Positions 1 through 10,947 of a stretch of DNA of 64,000 bases are shown one piece after another. Position numbers and translations under genes: made by a program. Positions within the stretch are counted from its first letter, which is position 1, and the number at the start of each line of letters is the position of its first letter. The DNA comes from Thalassovita sp. (GTDB taxonomy: Bacteria; Pseudomonadota; Alphaproteobacteria; Rhodobacterales; Rhodobacteraceae), in the NCBI GenBank assembly GCA_029212905.1, contig JARGPB010000005.1, forward strand, positions 1-64,000, written 5' to 3'. Below the pieces are notes generated by a model. The model had not been told where the DNA came from and searched no databases. It saw only the letters and a list, made by a program, of their open reading frames with translations.

Positions 1-280
1 CGCCGCCGGTGAAGGGGGTTCTAAGGTTATAACCAAATACCCGCAAGCTGTTTTTTGGAAATTCGTCATCTTTTTTCACTTTTTATCATTATCCCTTTAA
101 AAACAAATGGTTGAGCTGGGCGCCTTTCGAGGAATTCCTTCACTCACACACCCGCGATGCTGCGAAGCGGCATCCCTCCAATCAGCATCTAGAGTTATCC
201 CCAGACTTACCCACAAGATGCACCGCAAATCACTGAATCGGGCGCCCGACTCGGGGCGCAGAGTCGGCAATTTCTGTGAA
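1..280. other. Non-coding AT-rich region with DnaA-box-like 9-mers
   Basis: No convincing gene lies left of msrQ. Bases 1-110 are unusually AT-rich for this GC-rich window and contain a 10-bp palindrome GGTTATAACC at 25-34. Two 9-mers, TTATCCCCA (195-203) and TTACCCACA (207-215), each differ by one base from the classical DnaA box TTATCCACA and lie on the same strand 12 bp apart. A short stem (CCGACTC/GAGTCGG, about 247-268) follows. AT-rich DNA beside DnaA-like boxes is a replication-origin-like layout, but only two boxes are visible and the left flank is cut off, so this is a weak suggestion. Confidence 0.35.
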
Positions 281-871
281 TCAGCTCGTTTTGCGGCGAC
301 TCGGCAGACGCAGCCCCAACAGGAGCGCGATTCCCATCAGATACATAATGGGTTCGATCTGGATGCCTTTGCGCAGCATCACGAAATGAACCCCACCCAG
401 TATGACCGCCACATAGGTCAATCGGTGCAAAGAGCGCCAGCGCGCCCCCAGCCGCCGCACGGACCAATTGTTGGAGGTCACCGCCAATGGCACCAGCAAC
501 ACAAAGGACACCATACCCACGGTGATATAGGGGCGCTTTACGATGTCGGCCCAGACACGCGCCACGGTCTGTACGTCCAGCGCGGCCCAAACCAGCAGGT
601 GGCACAGTAAGAAGAAGAATGCCGACAGGCCAATGGCGCGGCGAAACCGGATCAGGTTCAAACCAACTGTGCGCCGCAATGGGGACACGGCCAATCCCGC
701 GACCAGAAAGATCAGCGCCGCCTCGCCATAGCCATGCTCCAACGCTTTCACCGGATCCGGGCCCAAACGCCCCGTGACGCCCTGCCAGAACAGGAACGCC
801 GTCCATATCGCCACCCCTATATAGAGCAGCCACGGCGGGACACCGCGCACCAGTTGGTTCAATCTGTTCAT
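281..871 (-). CDS. msrQ: Heme-binding membrane subunit MsrQ of the MsrPQ methionine sulfoxide reductase
   Basis: MsrQ is the inner-membrane heme protein that passes electrons from the quinone pool or a flavin reductase to periplasmic MsrP, which repairs oxidised methionine in envelope proteins. The 196-residue protein has about six hydrophobic segments (near 14-31, 50-65, 82-98, 117-133, 151-166 and 174-188). Candidate heme ligands are His91, His149 and His162, placed as in the ferric-reductase-like fold. It lies 5 bp downstream of msrP on the same strand, the usual operon order. Length is normal for the family (about 200 residues). Confidence 0.93.
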   Translation of the reverse strand: MNRLNQLVRGVPPWLLYIGVAIWTAFLFWQGVTGRLGPDPVKALEHGYGEAALIFLVAGLAVSPLRRTVGLNLIRFRRAIGLSAFFFLLCHLLVWAALDVQTVARVWADIVKRPYITVGMVSFVLLVPLAVTSNNWSVRRLGARWRSLHRLTYVAVILGGVHFVMLRKGIQIEPIMYLMGIALLLGLRLPSRRKTS

Positions 872-876
872 CTGGC

Positions 877-1779
877 TCAGAAGTTCCGCTTCAGGTCCAT
901 GCCGTCATACAGCCCGGCCACCTGATCGGCGTAGCCGTTGAACATTGGGGTATCCACGCGCCCTGCAAATAGGCCGCCTCCGATCCGCCGTTCTGTGGCT
1001 TGCGACCACCTTGGATGGCTGACCTGAGGGTTCACGTTGCTGTAGAACCCGTATTCGCTTGGGATCAGTTTGTTCCAGCTGGTCGGAGGCTGCGTGTCGG
1101 TCAGCGTGATCCGGACAATGGATTTGATGGATTTGAACCCGTATTTCCATGGAACCACCAAACGCAGCGGCGCTCCGTTCTGATTGGGCAGTGGTTTGCC
1201 ATAGAGACCCGTTGCCATCATCGTCAGCGGATGCTGCGCCTCGTCCAGGCGCAAGCCTTCGACATAGGGCCACTCTAACACGGGATATTTTTGCCCCCGC
1301 ATTTCATCCGGGCGATAGAGCGTTTCAAAGGCGACGTATTTCGCGCCGTCCTGCACACCGACCAAGGACAGCAGATCGGCCAGTTCGAACCCATTCCAGG
1401 GGACGACCATGGACCATGCCTCGACACAGCGGAACCTGTAGATGCGCTCTTCAATCGTCATTTTGGACAGGACGTCATCAAGGGCATAGTCGCCGGGACG
1501 GTCCACCATCCCGTCGATCTTGATCGTCCACGGGCTCGTTGTCAGCGCCTTTGCATAGCGGGCAGGATCGTCCTTGCCGGTGCCGAACTCATAGAAGTTG
1601 TTGTAGCTGGTGATATCATCCCAGCTGTTGGGGGTTAGGGTCTCGGCCTGCGCGGGCGTGGACATCATCCCCGCCAATCCAGCGCCAGCCAGCCCCCCCA
1701 GAATTTGGCGGCGGTTCATATATATGTGCCGAGGCGTAATATCCGCCTGGGTCAGATCGTTTTTCCAGCGATAAGCCAT
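877..1779 (-). CDS. msrP: Molybdopterin protein-methionine-sulfoxide reductase MsrP, Tat-exported
   Basis: Catalytic subunit that reduces methionine sulfoxide in periplasmic proteins. The start at 1779 is chosen because an AGAGGGG ribosome-binding site sits just upstream; an in-frame ATG 66 bp further up lacks one. The 300-residue product begins with a twin-arginine signal (Asn-Arg-Arg-Gln-Ile-Leu at 22-27, then a hydrophobic stretch and Ala-Gln-Ala), so it folds with its cofactor before export. Cys118 in the context Phe-Arg-Cys-Val-Glu-Ala-Trp-Ser is the expected molybdenum ligand of the sulfite-oxidase fold. It pairs with msrQ directly downstream. Confidence 0.94.
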   Translation of the reverse strand: MAYRWKNDLTQADITPRHIYMNRRQILGGLAGAGLAGMMSTPAQAETLTPNSWDDITSYNNFYEFGTGKDDPARYAKALTTSPWTIKIDGMVDRPGDYALDDVLSKMTIEERIYRFRCVEAWSMVVPWNGFELADLLSLVGVQDGAKYVAFETLYRPDEMRGQKYPVLEWPYVEGLRLDEAQHPLTMMATGLYGKPLPNQNGAPLRLVVPWKYGFKSIKSIVRITLTDTQPPTSWNKLIPSEYGFYSNVNPQVSHPRWSQATERRIGGGLFAGRVDTPMFNGYADQVAGLYDGMDLKRNF

Positions 1780-1846
1780 GTGTCCCCTCTTGAATGTGTT
1801 GGGGGACAATAGGCCGGGCATTACTGCCCGGCCAAACAACATCATC

Positions 1847-3340
1847 TCACGATGGCGTGCCTGGATTGTAACTTGGCCGCATTTTATTCAACGGAACCGA
1901 GTCACCGCTAGATTGCACGATGCGCACATGTCTGCGGCGCATCAAGCGCGGTTCGGCCACACCCACGGAATGCGCGATGGTTTCGACTTCCTTGATCACC
2001 GAGGTCGCATAGTTCGCGACCTTCAACCATTTATCCTCGACCACCAGCCCGCGCTGCAGATACGGATCATGCGTTGTGATGCCGGTTGGGCAGGTGTTCT
2101 TGTTACATTTCAGCGCCTGAATACAGCCCAAAGAGAACATGAAGCCCCGCGCCGAAGTCACGAAATCCGCTCCCGCGCAGATCGCCCAGGCCACATCACC
2201 CGGGTTGACCAGCTTCCCGCTGGCGATGATCCGGATGCGTTCCTTCAGCCCGTATTTGTCGCGCAGGTCCACGATCCGCAGCAAGGCCTCGCGCAGGGGC
2301 ATCCCGACCAGATCAATCAACGGCATGGGCGCAGCGCCGGTGCCACCCTCCCCGCCATCAATGGTGATGAAATCCGGCGCCGAATCCGGGCCACGCTCGA
2401 CAATCAATTGGAACATCTCGTCCCAGGCATCCGAGGACCCGATCACCGTCTTAAATCCGCAAGGCTTGCCCGTGACCTGACGAATATGCCCGATCATATC
2501 CAGCAACCCCCCGAAATCGTCGATTTCGGCATGGCGATTGGGCGAGATACTGTCCTTGCCCATAGGAATGCCACGTATCTTGGCCACCTCTTCGTCGATC
2601 TTTTCAGCCGGGAGAATCCCGCCCTTGCCGGGCTTCGCGCCCTGCGCCAGTTTCAGCTCGAACATCTTGACCTGAGGGTGCTCGGCCACTTGGCACAGCT
2701 TGTCGTCACTCAGGTTGCCCTCTTCATCACGGACACCGTATTTGGCCGTTCCGATCTGATAGACAATGTCGCAGCCCCCCTTAAGGTGAAACGGCGACAT
2801 GCCCCCCTCGCCCGTGTTCAGCCAGATACCGGCACGCGCGGCGCCGCGACTTAGCGCTTCGACCGCGGGGCGGGAAATGGCGCCGTAACTCATGCCCGAG
2901 ATGTGGAAGATGGATTTTACGTTATAGGGGATCGCGGCTGTCGGCCCAATCACCATGGGCTTGGTCGCCGCGAATTCATCGTCCAGTGGTGGGAAGCAGG
3001 CATTCACGAAAATCGGCGTCCCGGGGATCGATAGGTTCCGTGTGGACCCAAAAGCAACCGTATTCCCCGACCCCTTGGTCGAATGGTACACCCATTCCCG
3101 CTGAGCACGGTTGAACGGCATCTCTTCGCGATCCATCGCAAAGAAATACTGGCGGAAAAACTCCCCAAGTGTGTTGAACAAGTGCCTGAACCGCCCGATT
3201 ACCGGGTAATTCCGCCGAATGGCGTCACCCGTTTGGGTTCGGTCGATCACATATAGAAAGAGTGCTGTCAGAAAAGCAGCCCCCAAAACGAAAACGAAAA
3301 GCAGCGCCAGTACCACGAGTACGTTCAACGCAAAATCCAT
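1847..3340 (-). CDS. Membrane-anchored FMN-binding glutamate synthase-like protein
   Basis: The 497-residue protein has an N-terminal transmembrane helix (about 6-30), a short linker, and then a domain like the FMN/Fe-S central domain of glutamate synthase. Visible family marks are the glycine-rich segment [10 protein letters not shown] with preceding acidic residues, and a cysteine cluster Cys-x5-Cys-x4-Cys ([15 protein letters not shown]) near residue 420 that matches the 3Fe-4S binding loop. It lacks the glutaminase domain and has no GltD partner here, so it is not an ordinary glutamate synthase. Stand-alone members are common in proteobacteria and their substrate is mostly unknown. It lies 67 bp upstream of msrP on the same strand, so cotranscription is possible. 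Confidence 0.82.
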   Translation of the reverse strand: MDFALNVLVVLALLFVFVLGAAFLTALFLYVIDRTQTGDAIRRNYPVIGRFRHLFNTLGEFFRQYFFAMDREEMPFNRAQREWVYHSTKGSGNTVAFGSTRNLSIPGTPIFVNACFPPLDDEFAATKPMVIGPTAAIPYNVKSIFHISGMSYGAISRPAVEALSRGAARAGIWLNTGEGGMSPFHLKGGCDIVYQIGTAKYGVRDEEGNLSDDKLCQVAEHPQVKMFELKLAQGAKPGKGGILPAEKIDEEVAKIRGIPMGKDSISPNRHAEIDDFGGLLDMIGHIRQVTGKPCGFKTVIGSSDAWDEMFQLIVERGPDSAPDFITIDGGEGGTGAAPMPLIDLVGMPLREALLRIVDLRDKYGLKERIRIIASGKLVNPGDVAWAICAGADFVTSARGFMFSLGCIQALKCNKNTCPTGITTHDPYLQRGLVVEDKWLKVANYATSVIKEVETIAHSVGVAEPRLMRRRHVRIVQSSGDSVPLNKMRPSYNPGTPS

Positions 3341-3455
3341 TCTTTGTATCCTTTGATATACGTCAAGGTGCGCAACAAAGGTAACTGTCAGGTTAAGCTT
3401 TTGAAGAAACCCTGCTACGTCAGGACAACACTAACACCCGGAGGAGAATATACAA

Positions 3456-3899
3456 ATGAGAGCTCTTGTTCTTGCTGCAGGTCTGGCCATTGCGGCAAGC
3501 GCCGGCCTGGCCAATGACATCGTCAGCTATACCACGGACGAAACATTCGATGACGTGGTCTTCGGTCTGGAGAACGCCATTCTGGATCAGGGATTGGTGG
3601 TGGATGGCACCTCGCATGTGGGGGACATGCTAGAGCGCACAAAGAAGGATGTCGGATCGGATATTACGGTATTCTTAAAGGCCGATGTGTATTCTTTTTG
3701 CTCGGCCAAGCTGTCACGCAAAGTGATGGAAGCCGATCCGATGAATATCCGCTTCTGCCCCTATGACATTTTCATCGCGCAGATGCCCGACACCCCGGAT
3801 CAGACCATCATCGGCTACCGCGCCTTCCCCGAAGGACCTATGCAAGAGGTTCAGGCCCTGTTGGACACGATCGTTCGGTCCGCCATCGGGTTGGACTAA
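3456..3899 (+). CDS. Secreted DUF302 domain protein
   Basis: A 147-residue protein with a cleavable signal peptide (about 1-20, ending Ala-Gly-Leu-Ala before Asn-Asp) followed by a DUF302-like domain. The segment beginning Glu-Asn-Ala-Ile-Leu-Asp-Gln-Gly-Leu, where a paired strand and helix handle a time- or redox-linked ligand in the fold, and the later FCPYDIFI stretch fit this family. The molecular role of DUF302 proteins is not settled. A GGAGGAGAAT ribosome-binding site precedes the ATG. It is transcribed divergently from the glutamate-synthase-like gene across a 115-bp gap that must hold both promoters. Confidence 0.75.
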   Translation: MRALVLAAGLAIAASAGLANDIVSYTTDETFDDVVFGLENAILDQGLVVDGTSHVGDMLERTKKDVGSDITVFLKADVYSFCSAKLSRKVMEADPMNIRFCPYDIFIAQMPDTPDQTIIGYRAFPEGPMQEVQALLDTIVRSAIGLD

Positions 3900-3902
3900 G
3901 AG

Positions 3903-3933
3903 AAAAGGCCCGGCAAGATGACTGCCGGGCCTA
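3903..3933 (-). terminator. Rho-independent terminator of the NmrA-type reductase gene
   Basis: A perfect 10-bp stem AGGCCCGGCA/TGCCGGGCCT (3906-3915 and 3923-3932) with a 7-base loop. Read on the minus strand it is followed by TTTTCTC, and it lies 7 bp beyond the reductase stop codon. On the plus strand there is no U-tract, so it mainly serves the leftward gene. Confidence 0.8.
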
Positions 3934-3939
3934 TCAGGA

Positions 3940-4803
3940 TCAGGCTAGAATGGCAGCAAGCGTATCTTGCCACGGTGTCGTCGGACGGCCGATCAGTGCG
4001 CTCAACGCTTTGCCATTCTCTTCCAATGCTCCCTGAGCGGCAGCCACGTCCGAATTCGCCAAGACCGTCGCGAAACCTTCGGGCAGACCGGCTTGCAGCA
4101 AGGCTGCGGCGTAATCGGCCTCGGGCATATTAGTATAGGCCACGGGTTTTCCTGTCAGCTTGCTGGTTTCAGCAGCCAGTTCCGCCAACGCAAAGGACGC
4201 ATCCCCCGCCAGCTCATAGACTTTGCCAGCCTGTGCCTCGTTTGATGTCAGAACCGCCGCAGCTGCAGCTGCATAGTCAGCGCGCGGCGCACCCGAGATG
4301 CGGCCATCTCCGATTGCGCCGATATAGGTTCCGTGTTCGATAGCCACAGGCGCGTTGCCCAGAACGTTCTCGCTGTACCAGCCATTGCGCAGCAGCACAT
4401 GAGGCACACCGGAGTCGACCAGATAGGCCTCGGTTTCGACATGCTCCTCGGCCAGCGACAAGGTCGAGCTATCCGCACGCAGAAGGCTGGTATAGGCGAT
4501 CAGCGACACACCTGCCCCTTTGGCCGCGTCAATGACATTGCGGTGCTGAGGCGCCCGCTGCCCAATTTCAGAGGACGAAATCAGCAACAGTTTCTCGATC
4601 CCGTCCATCGCAGCGGACAAGGCGGCGGGATCATTGTAATCGCCCTTGCGGACTGTGACACCCAGCGCCTCGATCTCGGTGGCGGCTTCGGGACGGCGCA
4701 CCAATGCGGCGACCTGGCCTGTAGGGGTGGTTTTCAGCAATTCGGTCAGAACATGACGACCCAGCTGGCCGCTGGCGCCGGTGATCAGAATGGTGGGGGA
4801 CAT
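3940..4803 (-). CDS. NmrA-like NAD(P)H:quinone oxidoreductase / SDR family protein
   Basis: A 287-residue atypical short-chain dehydrogenase. The nucleotide-binding Rossmann motif TGASGQLG is at residues 8-15, and the body resembles the NmrA/QOR2 group, which reduces quinones with NADPH or senses the nucleotide. The start at 4803 is chosen so that the protein begins directly with the first beta strand (MSPTILITGASG). It is divergent from an HxlR-type regulator 82 bp away, the arrangement known for quinone- or thiol-stress-responsive reductases such as qor2/qorR. The substrate is inferred from family and context, not visible. Confidence 0.85.
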   Translation of the reverse strand: MSPTILITGASGQLGRHVLTELLKTTPTGQVAALVRRPEAATEIEALGVTVRKGDYNDPAALSAAMDGIEKLLLISSSEIGQRAPQHRNVIDAAKGAGVSLIAYTSLLRADSSTLSLAEEHVETEAYLVDSGVPHVLLRNGWYSENVLGNAPVAIEHGTYIGAIGDGRISGAPRADYAAAAAAVLTSNEAQAGKVYELAGDASFALAELAAETSKLTGKPVAYTNMPEADYAAALLQAGLPEGFATVLANSDVAAAQGALEENGKALSALIGRPTTPWQDTLAAILA

Positions 4804-4817
4804 GATGTCTTCCTTTT

Positions 4818-4852
4818 GGTCTAAAAACAAGATATGGTCTCTTATCTAGACC
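4818..4852. promoter_or_regulatory. Candidate HxlR operator between the reductase and its regulator
   Basis: An inverted repeat GGTCT-N7-AGACC lies at 4836-4852, and a further GGTCTA half-site lies at 4818-4823, close to the reductase start. The 82-bp divergent gap leaves little room for anything else. HxlR regulators bind short inverted repeats overlapping their own and neighbouring promoters. The assignment is inference from position and symmetry. Confidence 0.5.
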
Positions 4853-4885
4853 GAAATTCAATGACCTAAAAGGAGGCAGCTTCAC

Positions 4886-5335
4886 ATGCCCAAGGCACAT
4901 GAAAGTAACCCCCTCGCCTCAGAAATTCTGGTACGGTACTGGTCTTGGAAAGGCGCTGATTTTGATGCCTCCAACTGCCCTGTCCGTGACGTGCTGAACC
5001 GGGTCAGCGAAAAATGGACAACCCTTTTGCTGATCATTCTGGCCGAAGGACCCAAGCGGTTTTCAGAATTGCAACGCGGGGTTCCGGACATTTCCAAGAG
5101 GATGCTGACGCAAAGCCTGCGGAACCTTGAACGCGACGGGCTGATCTCGCGCACGGTGTTTCCGACCAAACCGCCCAGCGTGGAATATGCGATGACGGAA
5201 TTGGGCGCGTCCTTCATGGCACCGCTGGCACATCTGCTGGACTGGGCTGAAAACAGCCATGATACCATCCGCACGGCCCGCAACACATATGATGCCACGC
5301 AAGAGCCTCCTAAGAAACTGGTGCCATTCGCCTAA
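4886..5335 (+). CDS. HxlR (DUF24) family winged-helix transcriptional regulator
   Basis: A 149-residue MarR-like winged-helix repressor of the HxlR family. Residues about 30-120 contain the diagnostic pattern: [16 protein letters not shown], then the helix-turn-helix [20 protein letters not shown], then the wing with the PxxVEY-type sequence [12 protein letters not shown]. Cys31 sits at the conserved N-terminal cysteine position that acts as a thiol redox switch in several family members (YodB, HypR, QorR). A strong AAAAGGAGG ribosome-binding site precedes the ATG. The divergent neighbour is the probable target. Sensing of quinones or electrophiles is inference. Confidence 0.9.
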   Translation: MPKAHESNPLASEILVRYWSWKGADFDASNCPVRDVLNRVSEKWTTLLLIILAEGPKRFSELQRGVPDISKRMLTQSLRNLERDGLISRTVFPTKPPSVEYAMTELGASFMAPLAHLLDWAENSHDTIRTARNTYDATQEPPKKLVPFA

Positions 5336-5352
5336 CGCATTACTCCTAAGAA

Positions 5353-5378
5353 AAAGCCCGCCGAAATCGGCGGGCTTT
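5353..5378. terminator. Bidirectional terminator between hxlR-type gene and clpB
   Basis: An 11-bp stem AAAGCCCGCCG/CGGCGGGCTTT with a 4-base AAAT loop. It is flanked by A-rich sequence on the left and a T-rich end on the right, so it can end transcription of both convergent genes. Confidence 0.85.
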
Positions 5379-5383
5379 CTGGT

Positions 5384-8002
<2,619 letters not shown>

Positions 8003-8073
8003 GGCTCTCTCCTTCTCTAAAAGCGCCCTTTCGCAGGATGCCCTATTTGGCACATCCCTCTTTGGGCCTCGGA

Positions 8074-8106
8074 ATATAGGTGGCAATCCGGTCGGCTTGC
8101 TTCAAC
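8074..8106 (-). promoter_or_regulatory. Probable sigma-32 (RpoH) heat-shock promoter of clpB
   Basis: On the minus strand GTTGAA (complement of 8101-8106) and CCACCTATAT (complement of 8074-8083) are separated by 17 bp. This resembles the alphaproteobacterial heat-shock pattern CTTGAA-N(16-18)-CCxxxTAT. Transcription would begin near 8066, giving a leader of about 64 bases before clpB. Assignment by eye only. Confidence 0.45.
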
Positions 8107-8201
8107 CCCTTTTACCGCGCTGGTAGAAAAATTTCGAACTTCGGCTGACGGAAACTCATCGTTAATTCCAGCGCGCTATGACCGGATCAGAGGGGCAGGA
8201 C

Positions 8202-8495
8202 ATGGATGTAATTGAAGTCACTATTTCCCAGATGTGTGCACAGCCCGCCGCGCGGCGGGTATCCGGTGTCGTGTCCCTTTTGATCGGGGGGCGAAACATC
8301 GTCCTGCACTGCGACGCCACGATGCCAGACCCGGCCCGCAAACGCGCCGCCCTGGTCCGCGAGGCGATGCGCCAGCTGGCACGCATGCCAGAGCATCGAA
8401 AATCAAACGCACCACTGCGATGCAAACTGATCGCGGGCCGCCCAGTGCTTGACGGGCCGCATCGATCCCGCGAAAAGGGCGCAACCCCAGTATAG
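8202..8495 (+). CDS. Small conserved-looking hypothetical protein
   Basis: A 97-residue protein I do not recognise. The ATG at 8202 is preferred over the in-frame one at 8178 because GAGGGGCAGG sits 3 bp upstream of it. The N-terminal half alternates hydrophobic residues as in a small beta sheet (DVIEVTISQMC, VSGVVSLLIGG, NIVLHCDA). The middle is a basic amphipathic helix (RKRAALVREAMRQLARM), and the tail is Arg/Pro-rich. There is no signal peptide or membrane span. It ends 11 bp before pyrF and is probably cotranscribed with it. Nothing in the sequence defines a function. Confidence 0.6.
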   Translation: MDVIEVTISQMCAQPAARRVSGVVSLLIGGRNIVLHCDATMPDPARKRAALVREAMRQLARMPEHRKSNAPLRCKLIAGRPVLDGPHRSREKGATPV

Positions 8496-8506
8496 GAGCT
8501 ACCCCC

Positions 8507-9202
8507 ATGTCTGATGACCGCCTGATTGTTGCCCTCGACGTCCCGAACGTTATGGCCGGGATGGCCCTAGCGGAAACGCTGGCGGACTCGGTTTCCTTCT
8601 ACAAGATCGGGCTGGGGATGCTGACGACGGGCGGCCTGGCCCTCGCGAACGAGCTGAAGCAAGAGCACGGCAAGCGCATCTTTCTGGACATGAAATTCTT
8701 CGACATTGGTGCCACGGTCGAAAGCGCGGTGCGCGGCGTGGCGCAATTCGATCTGGATTTCCTGACAGTTCACGGCGATCCCCACGTCGTCCGTGCCGCA
8801 AAAGAGGGCGCCTCGGGGAAGGATATGAAAATCTTGGCGGTTACGATCCTGACTTCACTGGATCGGGCCGATCTGGATGCCGGACTGATCAAACCGGGTG
8901 AGGTAAAGGATCTGGTGTTGGAACGCGCCGCCAATGCTCTGGACGCTGGCGCAGACGGTGTCATCGCCAGCCCACAAGAGGCCGCGCTGATCCGTGCCCT
9001 GCCCCAGGCCGAAGGCCGCCTGATCGTCACCCCGGGTGTTCGCCCGGCTGGCGCTGCCTTGGGCGATCAAAAACGTGTGGCCACACCAGCCCAAGCGCTG
9101 AAAGACGGGGCTGATCACATTGTGGTGGGCCGCCCGATCTGGGCCGCACCGAACCCGGCCGAGGCGGCGCAGGCCATTCTGAGCGAAATCACCAACATCT
9201 GA
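8507..9202 (+). CDS. pyrF: Orotidine 5'-phosphate decarboxylase
   Basis: Last enzyme of de novo UMP synthesis, decarboxylating OMP without a cofactor. The 231-residue TIM barrel shows the signature Asp-Met-Lys-Phe-Phe-Asp (Asp61, Lys63, Asp66) that carries the catalytic charge network, the phosphate-binding segment VTPGVRP near 177 and GRPIW near 207. Length is typical of the short bacterial form. An AGGAG ribosome-binding site lies 8 bp before the ATG. It sits downstream of a small unknown gene rather than in a pyrimidine operon. Confidence 0.97.
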   Translation: MSDDRLIVALDVPNVMAGMALAETLADSVSFYKIGLGMLTTGGLALANELKQEHGKRIFLDMKFFDIGATVESAVRGVAQFDLDFLTVHGDPHVVRAAKEGASGKDMKILAVTILTSLDRADLDAGLIKPGEVKDLVLERAANALDAGADGVIASPQEAALIRALPQAEGRLIVTPGVRPAGAALGDQKRVATPAQALKDGADHIVVGRPIWAAPNPAEAAQAILSEITNI

Positions 9203-9205
9203 TCC

Positions 9206-9679
9206 TCAGCCCGCGGCTTCGGTCTCTAGCAGAAAAATCCGCACCCGTTCCGCGAAATGCGGAATGGCACGGGGATGCGCCAAGTATTCCTCAGGCGGCA
9301 TCAATTGCCAATATTGCCCCTCATCCCCGAACCGAATGTCTTGCTCGCGTTCCGCCGACAGGTGCGCAGCAAAGAACCAGACGGGTTCACCTGTTCGGGC
9401 GCGAAAAGCACGCTTCCAGATCAGTTCATGTTCCTGAATGATCAGCCCCAGCTCTTCGCGGGTTTCACGTATGGCGCACTCTTCGGGGCGTTCGCCCGCC
9501 TCGCGCCCACCGCCTGGCAAGTCCAAATGCCCCGCCCACACCAGGCCGGGTTTGTCATCTCGCATGATCACGGCCAGCTGCCCGCCGATAAACAGCGCCA
9601 GCTTGGCCCCTCGGAAATCTGTATTTTCGCTCATGGCTTGGATATAGTCATACGCAGACGACTTGCCCATGACAGTCAC
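9206..9679 (-). CDS. NUDIX hydrolase
   Basis: Hydrolyses a nucleoside diphosphate linked to another moiety; the substrate cannot be read from sequence. The Nudix box GxxxxxExxxxxxxREUxEExGU is complete at residues 58-80 (GREAGERPEECAI then RETREELGLI), with the metal-binding glutamates present. The longest reading uses a GTG start at 9677-9679 preceded by AGGG; internal ATGs at 9670 and 9634 are alternatives, the last without a clear ribosome-binding site. The gene diverges from dinB with only 14 bp between starts, so the two promoters must overlap the coding regions. The 3' end lies 3 bp from the pyrF stop, convergent. Confidence 0.85.
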   Translation of the reverse strand: MTVMGKSSAYDYIQAMSENTDFRGAKLALFIGGQLAVIMRDDKPGLVWAGHLDLPGGGREAGERPEECAIRETREELGLIIQEHELIWKRAFRARTGEPVWFFAAHLSAEREQDIRFGDEGQYWQLMPPEEYLAHPRAIPHFAERVRIFLLETEAAG

Positions 9680-9693
9680 GAAACCCTGATCAC

Positions 9694-10947
9694 ATGCCCT
9701 CTCTGTGCCGCGATTGCCTGACAGAATTCGACAGCGGACCGCGTTGCCCGTCCTGTCACCGTCCGCGTGTCATTTCGCACCCCGAGCTTTTCGACCTGTC
9801 CATCGCCCATATGGATTGCGACGCGTTCTATGCCTCGGTCGAGAAGCGCGACAATCCCGAGCTGGCCGACAAACCCGTGATTATCGGCGGCGGGCGGCGT
9901 GGAGTGGTGTCCACCGCCTGTTATGTGGCCCGGATTCGGGGCGTGCGGTCGGCAATGCCGATGTTTCAGGCGTTGAAACTGTGCCCCAATGCGGTGGTAA
10001 TTCCCCCCCGTATGGACGTCTACGCCGAGGTCAGCCGCGCGATCCGCGCAATGATGGAACAACTGACCCCTGCCATTCAGCCCTTGTCACTGGACGAGGC
10101 TTTTATGGACCTTTCCGGCACGCGGCGTCTGCATGGGGTGCCCCCTGCGGTGATGCTGGCCGGGCTGATCACGCGGATGCAGGATGAATTGGGTGTCAGC
10201 GGATCAATCGGGCTAAGCCATAATAAATTCCTGGCCAAGGTGGCCTCGGATCTGGACAAACCTCGTGGGTTTTCCGTGATAGGCAAGGCCGAAACCGCGG
10301 ATTTTCTGCGCGACAAACCCGTGCGGATGATCTGGGGGGTCGGACAGGCAGCACAGACAGCGCTGGAAAAATCCGGGATTCGGACCTTTTCCGACCTGTT
10401 GCGATGGGAACGCGACGACCTGCATCTACGATTCGGGTCGTTAGGAGATCGCCTGTGGCATCTCGCGCGCGGGCAGGACCATCGCGCGGTCTCGGCGCAT
10501 GATCCGATCAAATCCATCTCGAACGAGACCACATTCAACGAAGACACAGGAAATCTCGACATCCTTGATGGCCACCTGTGGCGCCTATCTGAAAAGGTGG
10601 CCAGCCGCGCCAAGGCGCGTGGCCTGTCTGGCCAGGTGATCACCCTGAAACTAAAGAAAGCCGATCATAAACTCCTGACCCGCCGTCAAAGCCAGCACGA
10701 ACCAGTCCAACTGGCGGATCGCATCTATCGCGTGGCGCGGGCGTTGTATGACCAGGTCCCAGGTGACGGCCCTTATCGGCTTATCGGGGTTGGTCTGTCT
10801 CATCTGGGACCAGAAGCCGACACAGGCCTGCCTGGCGACCTGCTGGACCCGCAAGCCGAAACCCGAGGGAAAGCCGAACGCGCCACCGACGAGATTCGCA
10901 AACGGTTCGGGCGCGATGCGATCATGAAAGGGCGGTCTTTGCGTTGA
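9694..10947 (+). CDS. dinB: DNA polymerase IV with N-terminal zinc ribbon
   Basis: Y-family translesion polymerase (417 residues) that extends primers past damaged template bases. The palm carries the catalytic motifs HMDCDAFYASVE (about 39-50) and SLDEAFMDLSG (about 131-141), followed by the thumb helix-hairpin-helix region (VGQAAQTALEKSGI) and the little-finger domain. Unlike E. coli DinB, the N terminus has a four-cysteine motif Cys5-x2-Cys8-x9-Cys18-x2-Cys21, a likely zinc ribbon seen in alphaproteobacterial DinB proteins. The start codon is fixed by this motif. Confidence 0.94.
   Translation: MPSLCRDCLTEFDSGPRCPSCHRPRVISHPELFDLSIAHMDCDAFYASVEKRDNPELADKPVIIGGGRRGVVSTACYVARIRGVRSAMPMFQALKLCPNAVVIPPRMDVYAEVSRAIRAMMEQLTPAIQPLSLDEAFMDLSGTRRLHGVPPAVMLAGLITRMQDELGVSGSIGLSHNKFLAKVASDLDKPRGFSVIGKAETADFLRDKPVRMIWGVGQAAQTALEKSGIRTFSDLLRWERDDLHLRFGSLGDRLWHLARGQDHRAVSAHDPIKSISNETTFNEDTGNLDILDGHLWRLSEKVASRAKARGLSGQVITLKLKKADHKLLTRRQSQHEPVQLADRIYRVARALYDQVPGDGPYRLIGVGLSHLGPEADTGLPGDLLDPQAETRGKAERATDEIRKRFGRDAIMKGRSLR

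Noticed and set aside
1778..2854. Long open frame on the plus strand opposite the glutamate-synthase-like gene
   Set aside because: Antisense shadow: the minus-strand protein has clear motifs and this frame has none and no ribosome-binding site.
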